DNA of 43,694 nucleotides from CAYRPN01 sp964426135 (GCA_964426135.1 CAYRPN010000041.1:1-43694), one strand, 5' to 3'; positions 7,957 to 16,428 are shown, counted from the first letter of the stretch. Notes: generated by a model not told the origin, from the sequence alone. Translations and numbers: made by a program.

Positions 7957-8490
7957 ATGCTGATTCCCATCCTCGTCACGTTTGCCTCGATCATCATCGT
8001 GTTCGTCGTCATCGTCGCCGCGCGGCCTGCGGAGTTCCAGATCACCCGCAGCGCGACGATGGCTGCGCCGGCGGCGACGGTGTTCGCGCAGGTGAATGAT
8101 TTTCATCTCTGGCAAGCGTGGTCGCCGTGGGCCAAGCACGATCCGCAGATGAAGCAGACCTACGACGGTCCGGCGTCCGGCGCCGGCGCGAAGTACGCCT
8201 GGGTCGGCAACAAGAAGGTCGGCGAGGGCCGCATGACCATCACGGAGAGCAAACCCGGCGAGCGCATCGTCATCAAGCTGGAGTTCCTCAAGCCGTTCGC
8301 CGCGACGAACGTGACGGAGTTCGCTTTCAAAGCAGAGGGCAATCAAACGGTGGTCACGTGGACCATGCTCGGCAAGAACAACTTCATGGCCAAGGCGTTC
8401 TGCATGTTCATGAACATGGACAAAATGGTCGGCGGCGATTTCGAGAAAGGCCTGGCGGCGATGAAGGCGGTGGTGGAGGCGGCGAGGTAA
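7957..8490 (+). CDS. Membrane-anchored SRPBCC (START/polyketide cyclase-like) protein
   Basis: 177 residues. An N-terminal hydrophobic segment (residues 3-22) anchors or exports the protein. The remainder matches the SRPBCC helix-grip fold: the strand ITRSATMAAPAATVFAQVNDF, then WQAWSPWAKHDP, which is the usual WxxWxPW block after the first helix, and a long C-terminal helix ending KGLAAMKAVVEAAR. Proteins of this family bind small hydrophobic ligands; the specific ligand is not predictable. The ATG at 7957 has GGAG six bases upstream and is preferred to an upstream TTG at 7924. It sits alone downstream of the inverted-repeat element. Confidence 0.85.
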   Translation: MLIPILVTFASIIIVFVVIVAARPAEFQITRSATMAAPAATVFAQVNDFHLWQAWSPWAKHDPQMKQTYDGPASGAGAKYAWVGNKKVGEGRMTITESKPGERIVIKLEFLKPFAATNVTEFAFKAEGNQTVVTWTMLGKNNFMAKAFCMFMNMDKMVGGDFEKGLAAMKAVVEAAR

Positions 8491-8504
8491 GGGCCCTCGT
8501 ACGA

Positions 8505-8693
8505 ACCTCGCGCAAAGGCGCAAAGGCAGCGGGACCGAAATGAGTTCGCGATTTAGCCGGCGGGCTTGCCCGCCGAGACGCCCTCGGCGGGCAAGCCCGC
8601 CGGCTAAATGGATGACCGCCAATTCGCGAAGTTATTTCGGCCCCGTTCCAAGGACCGCGGAGTTCTTTGCGAGCTTTGCGCCTTTGCGCTCGG
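8505..8693. repeat. Palindromic element copy 1 nested inside a CGCAAAGGCGCAAAG inverted pair
   Basis: The outer arms (8505-8528 and 8671-8693) carry the inverted core also seen at 208-274. The inner element (8529-8653) starts GCGGGACCGAAAT and ends ATTTCGGCCCCGTTCC. Its centre is a large palindrome, TTTAGCCGGCGGGCTTGCC and its complement. Copies 2 and 3 of the inner element are at 16429-16560 and 23263-23357. The nested arrangement implies that one repeat inserted into another. Confidence 0.8.
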
Positions 8694-8773
8694 ATCGCCC
8701 CCGCGAATCCCCTGATATCATGCTCTCGTCCTGCCCACCCGTTTCAACAACTCACTCCTCGAAAGGCAAGCCT

Positions 8774-9964
8774 ATGAGCGGCGTGCGAGTTCTTGTCGGC
8801 ACGAAAAAGGGCGCGTTCATTCTCACCTCCGACGGCAAGCGCCAGAAGTGGAAAGTCGATGGCCCGCTTTTCGCGGGTTGGGAAATCTATCACCTCAAAG
8901 GTTCGCCCGTCGATCCGAACCGCATCTACGCCTCGCAGACCAGCGGCTGGTTCGGGCAGATCATTCAACGCTCCGACGACGGCGGCAAAACCTGGCACCA
9001 GCCGGGCACCAAGCCTGGCGAGGAAATGAAATCGCCCGAGGGATTTCCGATGGGCGAGAGCAACAAGTTCGTCTACGACACGTCGCCGGAGACGGGGCAG
9101 CCGCTGACTACACATCAGTTCTACGACGGCACGCAGAAGCCGTGGGTATTCAAGCGCGTCTGGCACATCGAGCCTTCGCTGACCGACCCCGACACAGCTT
9201 ACGCCGGCGTCGAGGACGCCGCGATGTTCCGCACGACGGATGGCGGCAAGACCTGGCACGAGTTCGCCGGCCTGCGCGCCGCCAAGGGCCACCTCTGGTC
9301 GCCCGGCGCCGGCGGCCTGGGCCTGCACACGATCCTGATCGATCCGAGGAATCCCAAGCGAATCTACATCGCGATTTCCGCCGCGGGCGTGTTCCGTTCC
9401 GACGACGGCGGCAAGACCTGGTCGCCCAAGAACAAGGGGCTCACTTCGAAGTACATGCCCGATCCGAATGCCGACATCGGCTTCTGCGTCCACCGCATCG
9501 CGTTTCACCCGACCAAGCCCGACACGCTTTTCATGCAGTTGCACTGGCACGTCTGCCGCAGCGATGACGCTGGCGACACCTGGTACAAGGTCAGCGGCAA
9601 CCTGCCCAGCGATTTTGGCTTTCCCATCGATGTGCACGCCCATCAGCCGGAGACGGTTTTCGTCGTGCCGATCAAGAGCGACTCGGAGCACTATCCGCCC
9701 GACGGCAAACTCCGCGTCTATCGCAGCCGGACCGGCGGCCGCGATGAGCAGGGCTGGGAGCCGATGACCAGGGGCCTGCCGCAGGAGAACTGCTACGTGA
9801 ATATTCTGCGCGACGCGATGTGTGTGGATTCGCTCGATCCCTGCGGTGTCTACTTCGGCACCACGGGCGGACAGGTTTATGGCTCGGCGGATGGCGGGGA
9901 GAATTGGGCCCCGATCGTGAGGGATTTGCCGAGCGTGCTGAGCGTGGAGGTGCAGGTGCTTTGA
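8774..9964 (+). CDS. Asp-box (BNR) beta-propeller protein, sialidase/sortilin-like fold
   Basis: 396 residues, no signal peptide, so probably cytoplasmic. At least five Asp-box turns of the form SxDxGxTW are readable: RSDDGGKTWHQ, TTDGGKTWHE, RSDDGGKTWSP, RSDDAGDTWYK and SADGGENWAP, spaced through the chain as in a propeller. Such proteins are often annotated as exo-alpha-sialidase or glycosyl hydrolase, but no sialidase catalytic arginine triad is evident, so an enzymatic role is unproven. The ATG at 8774 opens the conserved MSGVRVLVGTKKGAF start and follows GAAAGGCAAG; upstream in-frame codons run into the palindromic repeat and are rejected. MoaD-like and DUF1428 genes follow on the same strand. 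Confidence 0.85.
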   Translation: MSGVRVLVGTKKGAFILTSDGKRQKWKVDGPLFAGWEIYHLKGSPVDPNRIYASQTSGWFGQIIQRSDDGGKTWHQPGTKPGEEMKSPEGFPMGESNKFVYDTSPETGQPLTTHQFYDGTQKPWVFKRVWHIEPSLTDPDTAYAGVEDAAMFRTTDGGKTWHEFAGLRAAKGHLWSPGAGGLGLHTILIDPRNPKRIYIAISAAGVFRSDDGGKTWSPKNKGLTSKYMPDPNADIGFCVHRIAFHPTKPDTLFMQLHWHVCRSDDAGDTWYKVSGNLPSDFGFPIDVHAHQPETVFVVPIKSDSEHYPPDGKLRVYRSRTGGRDEQGWEPMTRGLPQENCYVNILRDAMCVDSLDPCGVYFGTTGGQVYGSADGGENWAPIVRDLPSVLSVEVQVL

Positions 9965-9984
9965 GCGGGGAGAGAGTAGAGGGG

Positions 9985-10225
9985 ATCGAGCAGGATTAAG
10001 ATTGGGATTAGGATTAGGAGGGAGGGAGCGGATTATGAGTATGAGTATGAGTATGAGTAGGAGTATGAGTAGGAGTATGAGTATGAGTAGGAGTATGAGT
10101 ATGAGTAGGAGTAGGAGTACGAGTATGAATGGAAAAATGGCCACGGTCCGCGCGCCTTGTTCCTGTTCCTACTCATACTCATACTCCTACTCGTACTCCT
10201 AATCCCTCCGGACTCCTAATCCTAA
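9985..10225. repeat. Inverted hexamer tandem array, about 240 bp
   Basis: The left half (about 10034-10128) is fifteen or so copies of GAGTAT/GAGTAG preceded by GGATTA units. The right half (about 10166-10225) is the reverse complement (CTCATA, CTCCTA, then TAATCC). Roughly 35 bases of unique DNA lie between them, so transcripts could form a very long hairpin. The right arm ends about 40 bases before the four-helix-bundle gene. Confidence 0.9.
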
Positions 10226-10264
10226 TCCTTCTCGTCATCCTCTCCTCTCCTTCCGGAGTTCCAC

Positions 10265-10657
10265 ATGCCCGACGGATCCTTCTTCGATTACGAGAGACTG
10301 GATGTCTACCGCGAAGCAATCGCCTTCGTCGCCTGGCTGCACTCCCTCTTGGAAACCATCGACCGCCCCGGCGAGATCAAGGACCAACTCGACCGGGCTT
10401 CCGCCTCTATTCCGTTGAACACTGCGGAGGGCAACGGCAAATACAGTCCCAAGGACCGTTGCCGGTTCTTCGACATCGCGCATGGCTCGGCACTGGAATG
10501 CGCCGCAGGTCTGGACGTTCTGGTCGCGAAAACCAAGGCGACGTCCGACCAGGTGCGCCCAGGCAAGGAGAGGCTCCAGAAGATCGTGCGGATGCTCTTT
10601 GGCTTGATCAAGAGGAACTCGACGCGCGAGTACGAGAAGTCGGATGTCACTGCCTGA
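10265..10657 (+). CDS. Four-helix bundle protein (S23/Avd-like, TIGR02436 type)
   Basis: 130 residues matching the family first known from 23S rRNA intervening sequences. The typical order is present: FDYERLDVYREAIAF at the start of helix 1, QLDRASASIPLNTAEGNGK at the helix 2 junction, then FFDIAHGSALECAAGLDVL in helix 3 and a C-terminal helix. Free-standing members are related to the Avd accessory proteins of diversity-generating retroelements, but no reverse transcriptase is nearby. GGAG precedes the ATG. The gene separates the propeller gene from its MoaD and DUF1428 neighbours and adjoins a long inverted tandem array, so it looks like an insertion. Its molecular role is unknown; nucleic acid binding is a family-level guess. 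Confidence 0.88.
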   Translation: MPDGSFFDYERLDVYREAIAFVAWLHSLLETIDRPGEIKDQLDRASASIPLNTAEGNGKYSPKDRCRFFDIAHGSALECAAGLDVLVAKTKATSDQVRPGKERLQKIVRMLFGLIKRNSTREYEKSDVTA

Positions 10658-10687
10658 ACTTTCCCTGGTGATGGAAACCAACGCCCC

Positions 10688-10984
10688 ATGATCCGCCTCG
10701 AACTCCCCTTTCATCTGCGCACGCTCGCCCGGATCGACGGCGAAGTGGTGCTGGAGGTTCTGCCGCCGGTGACGGTTTGCTCGGTGCTCGATGCGCTGGA
10801 GGCGCGATTCCCGATGCTGCGCGGGACGATCCGCGATCACGTGACGAAAAAGCGGCGTGATTTCCTGCGGTATTTCGCGTGCGGACAGGATCTTTCGCTG
10901 GAGTCGGCCGACGCGCCTCTGCCGGCCGAGGTGGCGAGCGGGAAGGAGTTGTTTCTGGTCGTCGGAGCGATTGCCGGCGGTTGA
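10688..10984 (+). CDS. MoaD/ThiS-family ubiquitin-like sulfur carrier
   Basis: 98 residues with a beta-grasp pattern: the N-terminal strand IRLELPFHLRTLA, central helix VLDALEARFPML, and the strand ELFLVVGAIAGG. The C-terminal Gly-Gly is the residue pair that is adenylated and thiocarboxylated in MoaD and ThiS. No MoaE, ThiG or E1-like gene is in the window, so the sulfur acceptor is unknown. Next to the Asp-box propeller and DUF1428 genes it probably belongs to an accessory cluster and not to the primary molybdopterin pathway. The ATG has no strong Shine-Dalgarno. Confidence 0.82.
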   Translation: MIRLELPFHLRTLARIDGEVVLEVLPPVTVCSVLDALEARFPMLRGTIRDHVTKKRRDFLRYFACGQDLSLESADAPLPAEVASGKELFLVVGAIAGG

Positions 10985-11015
10985 CGTTTCGTAGAACACA
11001 TGAACAGGAGCCATC

Positions 11016-11384
11016 ATGCAGTACGTCGATGGATTCGTCATTCCGATTCCGAAAAAGAATCTGCCTGCCTACTTTCGCATGGCGAAGAAGGCATGCAAGA
11101 TCTGGATGAAGCACGGCGCGCTGGAATACCGCGAAGCGGCGGGCGATGATCTGGACAGCACGTTCGGCACATCTTTCCCCAAGCAGTTGAAACTGAAGGC
11201 GGGCGAGACGGTGGTGTTTGCGTGGATCGTGTACAAGTCGCGGGCCCATCGAGATCGGGTAAACAAGAAAGTGATGGCTGATCCGCGCATGGGCGAGATG
11301 TGCGATCCCAAGAACCCGCCGTTTGACGTGGAGCGGATGCACTACGGCGGATTCCAGATCGCCGTGGCGGCGTCGACGAAGTAG
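11016..11384 (+). CDS. DUF1428 family protein (YbaA-like)
   Basis: 122 residues of the DUF1428 alpha/beta-barrel-like family. Landmarks are MQYVDGFVIPIPKKNLPAY at the N-terminus, WMKHGALEYREAAGDD, and FAWIVYKSRAHRDRVNKKV. Members are small soluble proteins without an established reaction. An AGGAG site lies six bases before the ATG, which is a far better ribosome site than most genes here possess. A bidirectional terminator follows 30 bp after the stop. Confidence 0.93.
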   Translation: MQYVDGFVIPIPKKNLPAYFRMAKKACKIWMKHGALEYREAAGDDLDSTFGTSFPKQLKLKAGETVVFAWIVYKSRAHRDRVNKKVMADPRMGEMCDPKNPPFDVERMHYGGFQIAVAASTK

Positions 11385-11413
11385 CTTTCGTTCCACGAAA
11401 TCGCAAGCAAAAA

Positions 11414-11446
11414 AGAAGCCCTGCGGGTCGGCAGGGCTTTTCTTGT
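11414..11446. terminator. Bidirectional Rho-independent terminator
   Basis: A nine-base-pair stem AAGCCCTGC/GCAGGGCTT with a six-base loop (11416-11439) is flanked by an A-run on the left and TTTTCTTGTTT on the right. It can terminate both the DUF1428 transcript and the converging DUF1501 transcript. Confidence 0.88.
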
Positions 11447-11467
11447 TTCGCGCATTGGCGGGGGCAA

Positions 11468-12940
11468 TCAGATGATTGCCTTGATCGGGTCGATATGTTC
11501 GACGCCGACGAGTTTCTGATCGAGGCCGCCGAAGAAATAACTGAGGCGGTTGGGGTCGATGCCGAGTTGGTTCAGGACGGTGGCGTGGAGATTTTTGACG
11601 TGCAGTCGATCGACGACGGCATGGTTGCCGATCTCGTCGGTTTCGCCGTAGCTGACGCCCCCCTTGATGCCGCCGCCGGCCATCCACATGGTGAATCCGT
11701 AGCTGTTGTGATCGCGGCCGGTGCCCTGGGCGTACTCGGCGGTGGGCTGGCGTCCGAACTCGCCGCCCCAGACGATGAGCGTGTCCTTCAGCATGCCGCG
11801 CTGCTTGAGGTCCTTGAGCAGGCCTGCGATGGGTTTGTCGGTGTTGCCGGCGTGGTAGGTGTGGTTTTTCACCATGTCGCCGTGGGCGTCCCAGTTGTCG
11901 TCGTTGTGGGCGCCGCCGGAGTAAATCTGGATGAAGCGCACGCCGCGCTCGACGAGTCTGCGGGCCAGCATGCACTGCTTGGCGAAGGGTCGGGTGCGCG
12001 GCTCGTTGTAGCCGTAGAGATCTTTCGTCGCATCGGTTTCGCTTTCGACGTCGACGGCTTCGGGCGCGTGCTGCTGCATGTTGAAGGCGAGTTCATAGCT
12101 TGCGATGCGGGCGGCCAGGTCGCTGTTGCCGACGTGGCGCGACTGATGATCCTCGTTGTATTGCCGCAGCGTGTCGAGCATGCGCCGCTGCATCGCCGTG
12201 GTGACGCCCTCGGGATTCTTCAGGTCGAGGATCGGCTGACCCGCCGACCGCACGACCACGCCTTGGTACGTCGCGGGCATGTAGCCGCTGGACCAGTTCT
12301 TGGCGCCGCTGATGGGGCCGCCCTTGGGGTCGAGCATGACGACGAAGCCCGGCAGGTTCTGGTTCACCGAGCCGAGGCCGTAATTCACCCACGATCCCAG
12401 CGCGGGGCTGCCGGAGAGAATCTTGCCGCTGTTCATCATGAGCATCGCCGAGCCGTGAATCGGCGAGTCGGCGGTCATGGAGTGCAGGAACGCGATGTCA
12501 TCGACGCACGTGGCCAGGTTCGGGAAGAGGTCGCTGACGTGTTTGCCGCACTGGCCGTACTGCTTGAACTTCCACTTGGGTCCGACGACGCGGCCGGTGT
12601 TTTTCTTGCCGCCGCGGCCGAAGGTTTTGACGGGGATGGTCTTGCCGTCCATGTCGTACATCTTCGGCTTGTAGTCGAAGGTATCGACCTGGCTGGGCCC
12701 GCCGTACATGAAAAGGAAAATGACGCTCTTGGCCTTGGCGGCAAAGTGCGGCTGCTTGGCGGCGAGCGGGTTGACGAAGGTCGGTAAGGCGCCGGGCACG
12801 GCATCGGCGGCATCGGCGCGACTGCCGAAGAAGCCATCGCGGTCAAGCATGCCGGTGAGAGCGAGGCCGGTGAAACCGGCACCGGTTTCCCAGAGGAACT
12901 CGCGACGGGTTCGGCGGCAGAATTGGTTGCGGGTGTTCAT
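11468..12940 (-). CDS. DUF1501 protein, Tat-exported
   Basis: 490 residues. DUF1501 proteins are sulfatase/phosphatase-fold proteins greatly expanded in planctomycetes. A twin-arginine leader is clear: RRTRREFLWETGAGF, then a hydrophobic stretch and an Ala-rich cleavage region. The mature part contains the usual FLFMYGGPSQVDTFDYKP near the start, MTADSPIHGSAMLMMNSG, and WGGEFGRQPTAEYAQGTGRDHN near the end. The ATG at 12940 begins the leader; an earlier in-frame ATG at 12994 adds residues that do not look like a signal. The partner cytochrome gene lies upstream on the same strand, with vapBC between. Substrate unknown. Confidence 0.93.
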   Translation of the reverse strand: MNTRNQFCRRTRREFLWETGAGFTGLALTGMLDRDGFFGSRADAADAVPGALPTFVNPLAAKQPHFAAKAKSVIFLFMYGGPSQVDTFDYKPKMYDMDGKTIPVKTFGRGGKKNTGRVVGPKWKFKQYGQCGKHVSDLFPNLATCVDDIAFLHSMTADSPIHGSAMLMMNSGKILSGSPALGSWVNYGLGSVNQNLPGFVVMLDPKGGPISGAKNWSSGYMPATYQGVVVRSAGQPILDLKNPEGVTTAMQRRMLDTLRQYNEDHQSRHVGNSDLAARIASYELAFNMQQHAPEAVDVESETDATKDLYGYNEPRTRPFAKQCMLARRLVERGVRFIQIYSGGAHNDDNWDAHGDMVKNHTYHAGNTDKPIAGLLKDLKQRGMLKDTLIVWGGEFGRQPTAEYAQGTGRDHNSYGFTMWMAGGGIKGGVSYGETDEIGNHAVVDRLHVKNLHATVLNQLGIDPNRLSYFFGGLDQKLVGVEHIDPIKAII

Positions 12941-12974
12941 AGGTCGTTCCGTTCTTGAAAAAAGCCAAGATGGC

Positions 12975-13367
12975 CTAGCTGAGCCAGTCTTCAACGGTCA
13001 ATCCATCCACGTCGGCGAAGTGCTTGGTGTTGTGCGTCACCAGCGTTGCATTCTTCGCCAATGCAGTCGCGGCGATGAGGTTGTCGATGTATCCACAGGG
13101 GCGGCCCTTGCGTTTGAGGTTGAGCCTGATTCGGCCGTACGCGTCGGCGCAGGCTTCATCAAATTGCACGACTTCAACCACGCTGAGCATCTGGCGAAGC
13201 CGCTCGAAATTCTGATCAGGCCGGTCTGAATTTCGGAAGCCGTAGTTCAACTCGGCAAGGACCAGCGCACTGACGGCCGTCTCGTGGCCGCGATCGCGAA
13301 ACCGATCCACCGCCTGTGGGACGCCGTTGAGCACGGCGATCACAATGTTTGTGTCAAGGTGCCTCAT
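12975..13367 (-). CDS. vapC: VapC-family PIN-domain ribonuclease toxin
   Basis: 130-residue PIN domain. Acidic metal-binding residues are in place: Asp5 (HLDTN), Glu39 (LAELNYG) and Asp95 (YIDNLIAATA), followed by the THNTKHF motif at 111-117. Such toxins cleave tRNA or rRNA until bound by the cognate antitoxin. The ATG at 13367 lies inside the end of the upstream gene, overlapping it by 14 bases, which is the classic antitoxin-toxin arrangement. An earlier in-frame ATG at 13412 would add fifteen unrelated residues and is rejected. The target RNA cannot be predicted. Confidence 0.93.
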   Translation of the reverse strand: MRHLDTNIVIAVLNGVPQAVDRFRDRGHETAVSALVLAELNYGFRNSDRPDQNFERLRQMLSVVEVVQFDEACADAYGRIRLNLKRKGRPCGYIDNLIAATALAKNATLVTHNTKHFADVDGLTVEDWLS

Positions 13368-13611
13368 GAAAGTCGATCTCGGGCGGCATGACATTGGCGC
13401 GATCGTGTTCAAGTTCGTCCATCGCGGCGGCGAAGCCTTTGTCGCCGATCATGCACCCGGCAATCGCGGCAACAACCTGCGTGACCTCCGCTTGCGTCGG
13501 CCGTCTTCGTCGCGTGACGACGAGATCCACTTCGCTGCCAGAGGGCAGACCGATCGCCGCGTCCAACTGGATCAGGTCGCCCTGCACGATGCCATGCGCC
13601 GAGATGCTCAC
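13354..13611 (-). CDS. vapB: VapB-like antitoxin
   Basis: 85 residues from a GTG start at 13611, which has AAAAGGAAC about eight bases upstream; a TTG at 13641 would add ten. The N-terminal half (ISAHGIVQGDLIQLDAAIGL, then LPSGSEVDLVV) is a small beta-barrel like that of short antitoxins found beside PIN toxins, including AF2212/DUF104-type proteins. The acidic C-terminus (MDELEHDRANVMPPEID) would wrap the toxin. The assignment rests on position and this weak resemblance. It probably represses its own promoter, as such antitoxins do. Confidence 0.8.
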   Translation of the reverse strand: MSISAHGIVQGDLIQLDAAIGLPSGSEVDLVVTRRRRPTQAEVTQVVAAIAGCMIGDKGFAAAMDELEHDRANVMPPEIDFHEAP

Positions 13612-13637
13612 ATCAGTGTTCCTTTTGCTGTTGCGAG

Positions 13638-16109
13638 TCAATCCAGATACGCGAACTCATTCAGGTTCAGTGCCACGAGGCTGAAGTACTTTAGCGCGGC
13701 GTCAGGCTTGACGCCGTGCTCTTTCTTCAGGGAATCCATGAGGCTCAGGCCCAGATCGATCTCCTTCTGCGTCGGCACTCGGCCGGTGGTCAGTCGCAGC
13801 CCGAACGCGACTTGGGCTGCCGGGACCTCGCCGGCCTCCTTTTTCAGGCGCGCCGCCAGCAGGGTCGCCTGTTCCTGCATGAAGTCGCCGTTGAGCAGGG
13901 TCAGCGCCTGGTTCGGCTGCGTGGTGACGAAACGCACAGGACAGTGGTTGTCGGTGTCGGCCAGGTCCAGTCGTTCCAGAATCGGCACGCCCAGCGAGCG
14001 CTTGATGTGGATGTAGATCGAGCGACGGGCGGCTTCCTCCGCCGACGAGTTGCCCCAGTTCCTGCCGGGCACCGATTGCCCCGCCAGCACCTCGGCGGAG
14101 ATCTTTGGGTAGATCGGCGGGCCGGCCATTTTCGGGTTCAGCGTTCCGGTCACGGCGAGCACGGAGTCGCGCATTTCCTCCGCGGTGAGGCGGCGCATGT
14201 CGAAGCGCCAGAACAGATCATTCTGCGGGTCCTTGGCGTAAGCCTGTGCGTTGTAATCGCATGATTGCCGATAGGCGCTGCTGAGCATGATGAGCTTGTG
14301 CAACCGCTTCATCTTCCAGTCGCCCGCCATGAAGTCGGCCGCAAGCCAGTCGAGCAGTTCCGGGTGCGTGGGCTTGTCGCCGGCGAAGCCGAAGTTGCTG
14401 GTGGAGCGCACGATGCCGCGCCCGAAATGATGCTGCCAGATGCGGTTCACCATGACCCGGGCGGTGAGCTTGTTGTCCTTCGAGCCGATCCATTTCGCAA
14501 GCACCGTGCGGCGGCCGCTGCTGGTCTGGCCCGGCGCGGGCTTGGGGATCTCCGGATTGGGATAGTCCAGCACGCTGGGGAAGCCGGGCTTCACCTCGGC
14601 TCCGGGATTGTGTGCGCTGCCGCGGATCAGCACATGCGTGGGCGGCACATTGGGGTTTGGCTCGAACGCCGCCAGCGCCATCTCCGGCGCCGGAGCTTTC
14701 ACCTGGTCGATCTTCTTTTTCTCCTCCAGCTTGGCCAGATAGTCCTTGTGCTCGGCGGCGGTCAGCACCGTCGGCGCCTTCTTGCGGATCATGGCGATGC
14801 GCGTCCGGCCGTCCTTCGCGTCTTCCTTCTCCGGGTTGGAGAACGTGTCGAAAACCTTCCTCTCGTATCCCTCGATCACCTGCGTCACCGCTTTGATCAG
14901 ATCCTTATTCGCCTCAAGCGCCTTCTCGTACTCCGCCTGTTTCTGCGGCGTGGTGACCGGCACCTGCTTCATTTCGTGCTGCATGTTGCGGACGAAGGCC
15001 ACCAGCTTGTAGTAGTCCGCCTGCGGCATCGGATCGATTTTGTGATCGTGACAGCGGGCACAACCGACGGTCATGCCGAGCATGGTTTGCCCGATGGTGG
15101 AAACCATGTCGTCGAGGCCGTCGAAATGGGCCTGCGGGCGATCGACCGGTTCATCGTCCCAGATGCCCAGCCGGTAAAAGCCGGTGGCGATGATCGAGTC
15201 GTGCGTGCGGTCGGGAATCTCGTCGCCGGCGAGTTGCTCGAGGACGAAGCGGTCGTACGGTTTGTCTTCGTTGAAGGACTTGATGACGTAATCGCGGAAC
15301 TTCCAGGCATTGTCCTTCGGGTTGTCGCGCTCGTAGCCGTTGCTCTCGGCGTAGCGCACGAGATCGAGCCAGTGCCGGCCCCATTTCTCGCCATAGTGCG
15401 GCGAAGCGAGAAGCTTGTCGATGATTCTCTCATAAGCTTTCGGGTCCGTGTCGGCAACGAAGGCGTCGATCTCCGCCGGCGTCGGAGGCAGGCCGGTGAG
15501 ATCAAAATAAGCCCGGCGAATCAGCGAGATGCGGTTTGCCGCGGCGGAAGGCGAAAGGCCGGCGGATTCCAGCTTCGCCAGGACGAACGCGTCGACCGGA
15601 TTCGCCGCCCACGCCTGGTTCTTCACGGCGGGAAGCGCCGGCTGCTTCACGGGCTGGAACGACCAGAACTTCTTCGTCTCCTCATTCACCTGCGGAGCAT
15701 GCGAAGCGGCGGCGGGGGGAGCGGGATCCTTGCCGGGCGTCCAAGGCAGGCCCATGCCGACCCACTTGATGAGCACTTCAATATCCCCAGCGGCAAGTTT
15801 GCCCTTCGGCGGCATCTGCAGGTTGTCGTCCTTGTATTCGATGGCTTTGATCAGCAGGCTTTTGCCCGGCTCCTTCGCATCGAACGCGCTGCCTGTGTCG
15901 CCGCCCTTGACCGTTTCGGCGCGGCTGGTGAGGCGAAGGCCGCCTTTGATCTTGGCTTCGCCGCCGTGGCATTTCACGCAGTGCTGCGCGAGAATCGGCT
16001 GCACCTTTGACTCGAAAAAGGCGATCTGTTCCGCCGTCGGCGCCGGGTCGGCGGCACGGGCGGAAACGCCGAGAAGCAGGAGGATGAGGCAGGCGGTGTG
16101 TCGCATCAT
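13638..16109 (-). CDS. Planctomycete-type cytochrome c / DUF1549 / DUF1553 protein
   Basis: 823 residues with a signal peptide (hydrophobic residues 6-17, cleavage after ARA). Domain order is the planctomycete cytochrome PSCyt1 with a heme site CVKCH at residues 44-48, then DUF1549 (PSCyt2) and a C-terminal DUF1553 (PSD1) holding LAKWIGSKDNKLTARVMVNR and RHFG-like WQHHFGRGIV. A second CxxCH (CARCHDH) sits near residue 349 in the DUF1549 part. These extracytoplasmic proteins are normally paired with a DUF1501 protein, as here. Their reaction is not established; a redox or hydrolytic role on surface polymers has been suggested. Two consecutive ATGs at 16109 and 16106 are both possible starts. 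Confidence 0.93.
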   Translation of the reverse strand: MMRHTACLILLLLGVSARAADPAPTAEQIAFFESKVQPILAQHCVKCHGGEAKIKGGLRLTSRAETVKGGDTGSAFDAKEPGKSLLIKAIEYKDDNLQMPPKGKLAAGDIEVLIKWVGMGLPWTPGKDPAPPAAASHAPQVNEETKKFWSFQPVKQPALPAVKNQAWAANPVDAFVLAKLESAGLSPSAAANRISLIRRAYFDLTGLPPTPAEIDAFVADTDPKAYERIIDKLLASPHYGEKWGRHWLDLVRYAESNGYERDNPKDNAWKFRDYVIKSFNEDKPYDRFVLEQLAGDEIPDRTHDSIIATGFYRLGIWDDEPVDRPQAHFDGLDDMVSTIGQTMLGMTVGCARCHDHKIDPMPQADYYKLVAFVRNMQHEMKQVPVTTPQKQAEYEKALEANKDLIKAVTQVIEGYERKVFDTFSNPEKEDAKDGRTRIAMIRKKAPTVLTAAEHKDYLAKLEEKKKIDQVKAPAPEMALAAFEPNPNVPPTHVLIRGSAHNPGAEVKPGFPSVLDYPNPEIPKPAPGQTSSGRRTVLAKWIGSKDNKLTARVMVNRIWQHHFGRGIVRSTSNFGFAGDKPTHPELLDWLAADFMAGDWKMKRLHKLIMLSSAYRQSCDYNAQAYAKDPQNDLFWRFDMRRLTAEEMRDSVLAVTGTLNPKMAGPPIYPKISAEVLAGQSVPGRNWGNSSAEEAARRSIYIHIKRSLGVPILERLDLADTDNHCPVRFVTTQPNQALTLLNGDFMQEQATLLAARLKKEAGEVPAAQVAFGLRLTTGRVPTQKEIDLGLSLMDSLKKEHGVKPDAALKYFSLVALNLNEFAYLD

Positions 16110-16416
16110 GTTGTTGAAGCAAAGGGGTTGGCCGGACGCACGCGGTCAGGACGCCGATGTCGATGAGGATCGTGCGCCTCTACTGCATCATTGGCCGCGC
16201 ACGCCGCGTGGGTACCGAATCGTCGGCTGGATCGGCGCGGCCGATTGTCGCAGTAACAATAATAGCCACCTGATGCAGGGGCCATGAGAAATCAGGTTGA
16301 AAACCTGTAATTTCAGGTCGCGCGACGGACGCCGCGAAAGCATTGCAAATGCCTGTAAATCGCGAGGAAAGACTCTTTACACGCGATTCGACGCCTGATC
16401 GCGCCGGCGGGTAAGA

Positions 16417-16422
16417 TACGAT
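16417..16422 (+). promoter_or_regulatory. -10-like TACGAT separated from its gene by a palindromic element
   Basis: TAAGATACGAT resembles the -10 boxes that sit directly before other starts in this window, yet the next start codon is 159 bases away, beyond palindromic element copy 2. The simplest reading is that the element inserted between promoter and gene and lengthened the leader. Confidence 0.3.
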
Positions 16423-16428
16423 TCTCGG

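Noticed and set aside
8540..8773. An N-terminal extension of the Asp-box protein
   Set aside because: The extra codons are translated palindromic repeat. The conserved protein start and a purine-rich ribosome site are at 8774.
9965..11384. A diversity-generating retroelement around the Avd-like four-helix protein
   Set aside because: No reverse transcriptase and no template/variable repeat pair is present. The adjacent repeats are short hexamers.
14265..16010. A 581-codon plus-strand frame opposite the DUF1549/DUF1553 gene
   Set aside because: Antisense shadow; the minus strand encodes a signal peptide, heme motifs and conserved domains.
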